A stretch of 8,763 bases of DNA from Saprospiraceae bacterium UBA2365 (GTDB lineage: Bacteria > Bacteroidota > Bacteroidia > Chitinophagales > Saprospiraceae), in NCBI GenBank assembly GCA_002344345.1, contig DDTL01000194.1, positions 1 to 8,763 of the forward strand. Direction: 5' to 3'. Below the pieces are notes generated by a model. It had not been told where the DNA came from. It was given only the letters and a program-made list of their open reading frames with translations, and ran no database searches. A program made the translations under genes and the position numbers. Below are positions 5,084-8,763 of this stretch, one piece after another. How positions within the stretch are numbered: the stretch's first letter is position 1; each line of letters opens with the position of its first letter.

Positions 5084-6340
5084 TTATAGTTGAGAAAGTT
5101 TTAAAAGAATTTTACATTTATTCCATTTCGACAAAAGGTTATTTCTTAGATTATCTGCACTATTTGCTCTTTTAAATCCTGCATGATTGATGTCATTTCT
5201 ATCCTGAGTTAATGATTCATAAAGTTTAGCCATTTCGAAGGAAATAAGTTGTTGAACCAGTTTTACCTTTGGATCATCATTTTTTAATTTATTATTAATG
5301 GCATAGAACGCATCAGAAACTATCTTCCTGTCATTTATATTTTTATAATTCAAACCTGCGATGTGGCAATAATAAGTAAAGATATTTTCCTGAAGCATAG
5401 TGTATCCTTGTTGTAGAAGATTATGTTCTATGCACCATTCCACAGCCCTAAAGCCATTCATAATATCTTTATCGGAATTGAACCAACTTGTTTTTTGCTC
5501 AATTAATTCTATGATGGGTTTGAATGGGGGGATGAATGTTATATTTGAAATATTTTCAATGTTATTTTTCAAATTTTCAAAAATTTTTCCTTCAACAATT
5601 TCATTCCCCCTATTTGTAGCTAAAGCATCCGTTACAGCATCAATGGATTTTGCAAGTTGAAAAAACTCTTTTGCAATCATCAGATTTTCGTCATACCCGT
5701 TTCTCAAAATTGGCATAACTTCCTGATGGGCTAAATCTTTTATACCTTTTGATTGTCCGTAATGAATAAATCCGGCAGCAGCTAATGTCCAGTCCTGTAA
5801 TTCTGAAAATGAAGTCAAATCCCAAATTGGCTTTATTTCTGATTCCACTTCGAATGCTCCATAAAAAATACCTTTTACAGTAATTTCTTTGAGTAATTTA
5901 GCATAATTGATCAGGACCATATTCAACATTGGAATTGATCTGAGGCTATGAGTTATATCGAAGTACACTTCATCATTATGTTCTAATTGGTCATAAACAG
6001 TTTGGAATATTTTCCAAATTTCACTTTCACTTTTTCCTTCAGGAATTTCAATGGGGTCTGTATGAACACCTATTTTTTTAAAACAATTATTTAATCCAAT
6101 ATTGGATTTAGGCTCCTTGGTGATTTTGTCTTTGTGCCCATTATCAAGCCAGTTGGTTTTGAAGGCAGTCGGAGTAGAAAAAATAAGGATTTTGTCTGAG
6201 TTTGAAAAATGCTTACATAATGATTGATAGGAAGCTATTTGAACATATTTGGATTCAATTGGCTTAAGTTCGTTTATCTGATATTTCACTGGCGTATAAT
6301 CGCCTGTTCCCAGAAATGAAATAAATACTTTTCTGTTCAT
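5084..6340 (-). CDS. csx1: CARF-HEPN ribonuclease, Csx1/Csx2 (TM1812) family, type III effector
   Basis: The 418-residue protein begins VFISFLGTGDYTPVKY (5-20), the hallmark of the TIGR02221/TM1812 Csx2-type CARF proteins. It carries the DxTHG-family motif as DITHSLRSIP at 128-137, with Ser where Gly is usual. The C-terminal helical region ends in a HEPN active site R-x4-H, RNDINH at 381-386 (R381, H386). Proteins of this type bind cyclic oligoadenylates made by Cas10 through the CARF domain and then cut RNA non-specifically in the cytoplasm. The catalytic pair is intact, so it should be active. It lies downstream of the membrane protein (108 bp) and directly upstream of the small ring-nuclease-like gene. 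Composition is clearly AT-richer than the cas1 block, suggesting separate acquisition. It may be labelled csx2 in some schemes. Confidence 0.88.
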   Translation of the reverse strand: MNRKVFISFLGTGDYTPVKYQINELKPIESKYVQIASYQSLCKHFSNSDKILIFSTPTAFKTNWLDNGHKDKITKEPKSNIGLNNCFKKIGVHTDPIEIPEGKSESEIWKIFQTVYDQLEHNDEVYFDITHSLRSIPMLNMVLINYAKLLKEITVKGIFYGAFEVESEIKPIWDLTSFSELQDWTLAAAGFIHYGQSKGIKDLAHQEVMPILRNGYDENLMIAKEFFQLAKSIDAVTDALATNRGNEIVEGKIFENLKNNIENISNITFIPPFKPIIELIEQKTSWFNSDKDIMNGFRAVEWCIEHNLLQQGYTMLQENIFTYYCHIAGLNYKNINDRKIVSDAFYAINNKLKNDDPKVKLVQQLISFEMAKLYESLTQDRNDINHAGFKRANSADNLRNNLLSKWNKCKILLKLSQL

Positions 6341-6371
6341 GTCAAAATAATTTATCCTTAAAATTTCTTGA

Positions 6372-6395
6372 GGTGTATTTATTGATTATTACACC
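6372..6395 (-). promoter_or_regulatory. Small hairpin in the gap between the membrane protein gene and csx1
   Basis: GGTGTA and TACACC pair perfectly around a 12-base AT-rich loop in the 108-bp gap. It is 32 bp upstream of the csx1 start. It could be a weak operator or a transcript processing site. No U-tract typical of an intrinsic terminator follows directly. Confidence 0.25.
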
Positions 6396-6448
6396 GATTT
6401 TATGATCTGCAACTCCTTTTAAATCATCAGTACAACCAGCCTTTATCA

Positions 6449-7072
6449 TCATACTTCGATACGTTCCCACATAATTGGAAGATTCTCAAGACCTCCAGAA
6501 GTTAAAGAGTGTTTGAATTTTCTTTGTAGAAAGAAAATTGCTTTAGTTTTCCCTTCGGCAGTACTCAATGGATTAGATGTCAGATAAATGTTTATATTGT
6601 ACACCTTAAAGTATCTACCAAAGTTGTCCTTTAATACTTCAGGTTTTGGATCATCCCAATTCATATCAAAATCTAGATTACCCATGATTTGATTTCCAAG
6701 TTGTTGTGCCCATGCTCGGGTATCATTTTCCCCAGCCAGGTAAGCGCCTTTTATATGTGCTAAAAGCTGATCATTTTTTTCCCCGGTAAAAATATATTTA
6801 ACATTCAGTCTTTTTTCCAGTGATTGCTCCCAGTTTTTGTAAGCCTGCATTCCAAAAATGACTAATGTTGTAATAAAAGTCATGATACCGGCGACAGGAT
6901 CGACCCAACTCCAGACACCTTGCTTAAATCCCAATTTACTAAACCCTGGCCAATAAATGACCAATAATAAGAATACCAAAATAAAAATACCTCCGGATAA
7001 AAGCCAGTGATATTTGATCGCATGCAGGAGAAGTTGTAGTTTTTTTGGTTTAATGTTATCTTTGATCATCAT
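6449..7072 (-). CDS. Two-helix membrane protein with cytoplasmic domain; candidate type III CRISPR membrane effector
   Basis: I do not recognise a named family with certainty. The 207-residue protein has a basic start (IKPKKLQLL), one hydrophobic helix at about 24-41 (LLSGGIFILVFLLLVIYW), a short link, and a second helix at about 58-76 (DPVAGIMTFITTLVIFGMQ). About 130 soluble residues follow. The positive N-terminus suggests both ends face the cytoplasm. The soluble part has NVKYIFTGEKNDQLLAHIKGAYLA split over 90-113, NLDFDMNWDDPKPEV at 132-146 and FKVYNINIYLTS at 155-166. Being upstream of a CARF-HEPN gene and a ring-nuclease-like gene, it may be a cOA-gated membrane effector like Csx23 (N-terminal membrane helices plus a C-terminal cA4-binding domain) or Cam1 (one helix plus CARF). 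Similarity to either is in layout and size only. Confidence 0.75.
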   Translation of the reverse strand: MMIKDNIKPKKLQLLLHAIKYHWLLSGGIFILVFLLLVIYWPGFSKLGFKQGVWSWVDPVAGIMTFITTLVIFGMQAYKNWEQSLEKRLNVKYIFTGEKNDQLLAHIKGAYLAGENDTRAWAQQLGNQIMGNLDFDMNWDDPKPEVLKDNFGRYFKVYNINIYLTSNPLSTAEGKTKAIFFLQRKFKHSLTSGGLENLPIMWERIEV

Positions 7073-7329
7073 AATCTTGAAATATTTGTCATTTAAATTC
7101 AGTGGATTTTAACCAGCGTTATGAATCGGTTTCATCATCTCATATCCCTATATATTTTGTACAAACTTGTTGATCCGGTCACCCGATAATTATAAAATAT
7201 GAGTATATACAATACAGGCCATTTCGAGCCTTAAACTTATCAACCCGTTAAGAATTTATAGCATACTACAGCTTTTGATTATACTACAATTGCGACTGAT
7301 TTGTATACACAGTGTTGTGCAATCATGCT
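7073..7329. other. AT-rich intergenic gap between the KilA-N gene and the membrane protein gene
   Basis: No gene is supported in this 257-bp gap. It holds a perfect 10-bp palindrome, TTTGTACAAA (7156-7165), 84 bp upstream of the membrane protein start, which could be an operator for the effector genes. No exact TAnnTTTG box is seen on the minus strand. The length of the gap suggests that the effector genes have their own promoter rather than relying on the KilA-N transcript. Confidence 0.4.
7156..7165. promoter_or_regulatory. 10-bp palindrome upstream of the effector genes
   Basis: TTTGTACAAA is a perfect palindrome in the likely promoter region of the membrane protein/csx1/ring-nuclease-like genes. 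An operator role is possible but unproven, and a 10-bp AT-rich palindrome can arise by chance. Confidence 0.2.
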
Positions 7330-8223
7330 CTATTTGTCAATCTTCCTTTGGCTTTCGATATAAATATCGTCCGCAAGTTTTTTCAATGCCTTTAATGAAT
7401 TCTTTTTGTCTAAAATTTCCAGTTGATAAACAGCCATTTCTCTCAATTGTACAAATCTTTCCGGTTTTTCAATTCCTTTTTTAATCAACTCTGCATTTAG
7501 GCTTTCAATATTGGATAGTACAGCCAATTCATTTATGCTTGCAAAGTCTCTTATATTTAATTCTTTTTTTGCTTGTTCCGGGTTCAAGTCCCGCCAGTCT
7601 TTAGCAGTACAATTAAATAATGCAACGTTTAATAAATCTGCTTCCTCGGTATAAATTAACCATTCCTTATCCTTTGTATAATTTTTCTCTGGCACAATGT
7701 GTTTCTGAACTGCGTCTGTTTGTATATGATAATTTGCTTTACTTAAAATTCTTTTTACATTCCATTCAAGATTGTATTGGTTGCTTTCAATTTCCTTGTA
7801 ACGCTGGTATTCTTTTATCAGATAGAGCTTAAAAGTTGGACTAATGGCTGCACCAAATTCAAAGGCAATATCTCTGTGTGCATAAGTTCCACCATATCGA
7901 CCCGATTTTGAAATTATCCCTATTGCTCTGGTTTTTTCTGCCCATTGTCTTGGACTTAATACAAAAGTTGGCAATCCCGCTTCCATTTTAAAGTGGTCAA
8001 ATTCGACGACTTTAAAGTCTGGATTATACATTGTCTCCCAAGTTCCAAGAAATTCAATTGTGGTTCGGGTTCTTATCCAGTTTTTGATTACATCAGCAGC
8101 TCTGTTATCACCTTCTTTTGCTTTTGCCATATCAGTCAGGCAGATGTAATCCTCTTCCTCAATTTTAGTAATCGAGATTATGGCATTTTTTATATCAATC
8201 GTATTTATTTTACTCATAATCAT
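7330..8223 (-). CDS. KilA-N domain protein, probable DNA-binding regulator
   Basis: The 297-residue protein has an N-terminal KilA-N domain at about 15-142: DYICLTDMAKAK (25-36), DVIKNWIRTRTTIEFLGTWE (44-63), then SKSGRYGGTYAHRDIAFEF (105-123) and AISPTFKLYLIKEYQR (126-141). The remaining 155 residues are mostly helical and charged, with no recognised domain. KilA-N domains bind DNA and occur in phage regulators and in many Bacteroidota genomes, often near mobile or defence genes. A second start, M3, would shorten the protein by two residues. A perfect 18-bp palindrome ends 11 bp before the start and a 16/18 copy lies inside the gene at 7993-8010, strongly suggesting autoregulation. The gene is AT-rich like csx1. 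It may belong to an old prophage or defence island rather than to the CRISPR system. Confidence 0.85.
   Translation of the reverse strand: MIMSKINTIDIKNAIISITKIEEEDYICLTDMAKAKEGDNRAADVIKNWIRTRTTIEFLGTWETMYNPDFKVVEFDHFKMEAGLPTFVLSPRQWAEKTRAIGIISKSGRYGGTYAHRDIAFEFGAAISPTFKLYLIKEYQRYKEIESNQYNLEWNVKRILSKANYHIQTDAVQKHIVPEKNYTKDKEWLIYTEEADLLNVALFNCTAKDWRDLNPEQAKKELNIRDFASINELAVLSNIESLNAELIKKGIEKPERFVQLREMAVYQLEILDKKNSLKALKKLADDIYIESQRKIDK
7993..8010. promoter_or_regulatory. Second, imperfect copy of the KilA-N operator inside the coding region
   Basis: This matches the upstream palindrome at 16 of 18 positions, and the 14 bases AAAGTGGTCAAATT are identical. With its flanks (7990-8013, AAAGT...ACTTT) it forms a longer imperfect dyad. 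It encodes the VVEFDHFK region of KilA-N. A pair of sites about 240 bp apart could allow looping, but coding constraint could also explain half of it. Confidence 0.35.
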
Positions 8224-8234
8224 ATGTTTCCAAA

Positions 8235-8252
8235 GTGGTCAAATTTGACCAC
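8235..8252. promoter_or_regulatory. Perfect 18-bp palindrome, probable KilA-N operator
   Basis: GTGGTCAAATTTGACCAC is fully self-complementary and ends 11 bp before the KilA-N start codon, in the promoter or 5' leader. A site this long and this placed is a typical repressor operator; the simplest binder is the KilA-N protein itself. Confidence 0.6.
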
Positions 8253-8646
8253 ATTAACTTTCAGGTCTATAAAAATGTACTTTTTTGGTTCTGATCATGA
8301 AATCCTGTTCTATTACATGCATGAACTCTATCAGCATGAAGCACAACTATAATGCATCAGTAAGTATAATAAATCAAAAATGGCGAATCAACAAAAAATC
8401 TGATTCAGGATCTGTTCTGAAGTCAACCTGTGCAGTCCTTATTCTTTTCAAGCTAACTAATTGCATAGTCATTTATTTTTTTTATTTCAATTTTGTCAGT
8501 CAATTTTCATTTTTCCACTTTACTCCATTCATGTATTCCCGGATCAGGACAGGGTAGGTGATGCCCTCTACAGGTGTGATCCGGATTGGGACAAGTGGGA
8601 AAGTTTTGGTTATTTAATGCATAATTGATTTATGTATAAATTTTTA
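8253..8646. other. Intergenic stretch with a possible gene remnant at its right end
   Basis: Bases 8253-8510 are AT-rich and I see no gene there; the 90-codon + frame at 8285-8557 has a composition (long Phe/Ile/Ser runs) that looks random. Bases about 8520-8610 are noticeably GC-richer and read like protein on both strands: + frame ending DPDWDKWESFGYLMHN, stop at 8626-8628; minus frame containing ITPVEGITYPVLIREYMNG. Neither has a credible start. An 8-bp inverted repeat CCGGATCA/TGATCCGG (8539-8546, 8577-8584) lies in this island. Confidence 0.35.
8539..8584. repeat. 8-bp inverted repeat with 30-base loop
   Basis: CCGGATCA and TGATCCGG are exact reverse complements, with a further AGGG/CCCT pairing inside the loop. 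It could form an RNA hairpin or be a protein site. The same word also occurs in cas2 and before the WYL gene, so chance is possible. Confidence 0.3.
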
Positions 8647-8763
8647 GTAGTTATTTAGGTGGTTAGCAATTAGTTTGTTAGCTTGTTTGTCTCATGGAAT
8701 TAAGCGGGTACATTGATAAAAAGACACGTGATTTGTTCCGGAATCAGAGGTTTTAACCCTTGG
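8647..8763 (+). repeat. Dispersed about 150-bp element, copy C, inverted and cut by the window end
   Basis: Its reverse complement aligns with copy B over the full visible length, including CCAAGGGT, AAAACCTCTGAT, TCCGGAACAAATCA and the ending CTAACCACCTAAATAACTAC. It faces the opposite way from copies A and B. By analogy with them, a + strand gene should start shortly beyond the right edge of the window. About 30-40 bp of the element are missing. Confidence 0.75.

Noticed and set aside
8539..8546. CCGGATCA as a specific regulatory word
   Set aside because: The same word or its complement occurs inside cas2, cas1 and elsewhere in the window, so it is not specific to control regions.
8285..8557. 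90-codon + strand open frame
   Set aside because: Its composition looks like translated AT-rich intergenic DNA, with no motif and no supporting context.
1..8763. tRNA, rRNA, insertion-sequence transposase
   Set aside because: No cloverleaf, rRNA stretch or transposase motif was seen.

Overview
The window looks like Bacteroidota chromosome. It is AT-rich, gene starts lack clear Shine-Dalgarno sequences, a few TAnnTTTG-type -7 boxes are visible, and the proteins resemble Bacteroidota families: a VirE-N/BT4734-like primase, a long Cas2, a WYL regulator and a KilA-N protein. Assignments come from reading motifs by eye; no searches were run.

Left part (1-2973), all transcribed leftward, is a CRISPR adaptation block: cas1, then a CRISPR-associated primase-polymerase (CAPP-like), then a long Cas2, then an AT-rich leader, then one 36-nt CRISPR repeat at the window edge. 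Read in the direction of transcription the repeat ends in ATTAAGAC, which resembles type III crRNA 5' handles. The rest of the array would lie to the left, outside the window.

The middle (2974-4723) holds a WYL-domain regulator on the + strand, divergent from cas1. Between them are a dispersed repeat and two dyad symmetries. After the regulator comes a minisatellite of 19 units of 21 bp.

The right part (4724-8223), transcribed leftward, looks like an accessory cyclic-oligoadenylate (cOA) signalling module: a two-helix membrane protein of unknown family, a CARF-HEPN ribonuclease (Csx1/Csx2 type) and a small ring-nuclease-like protein 9 bp after it. A KilA-N gene lies upstream and has a perfect 18-bp palindrome before its start and a near copy inside the gene. 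No cas10, cmr/csm or cas6 is present, so the interference complex that would make the signal must be outside the window.

A dispersed element of about 150 bp occurs three times: before the CAPP-like gene, before cas1, and inverted at the right window edge. The last two copies bracket the regulator, minisatellite and effector region. The items most worth follow-up are the membrane protein as a possible new cOA effector, the repeat family at the starts of adaptation genes, the minisatellite, and the KilA-N operator pair.
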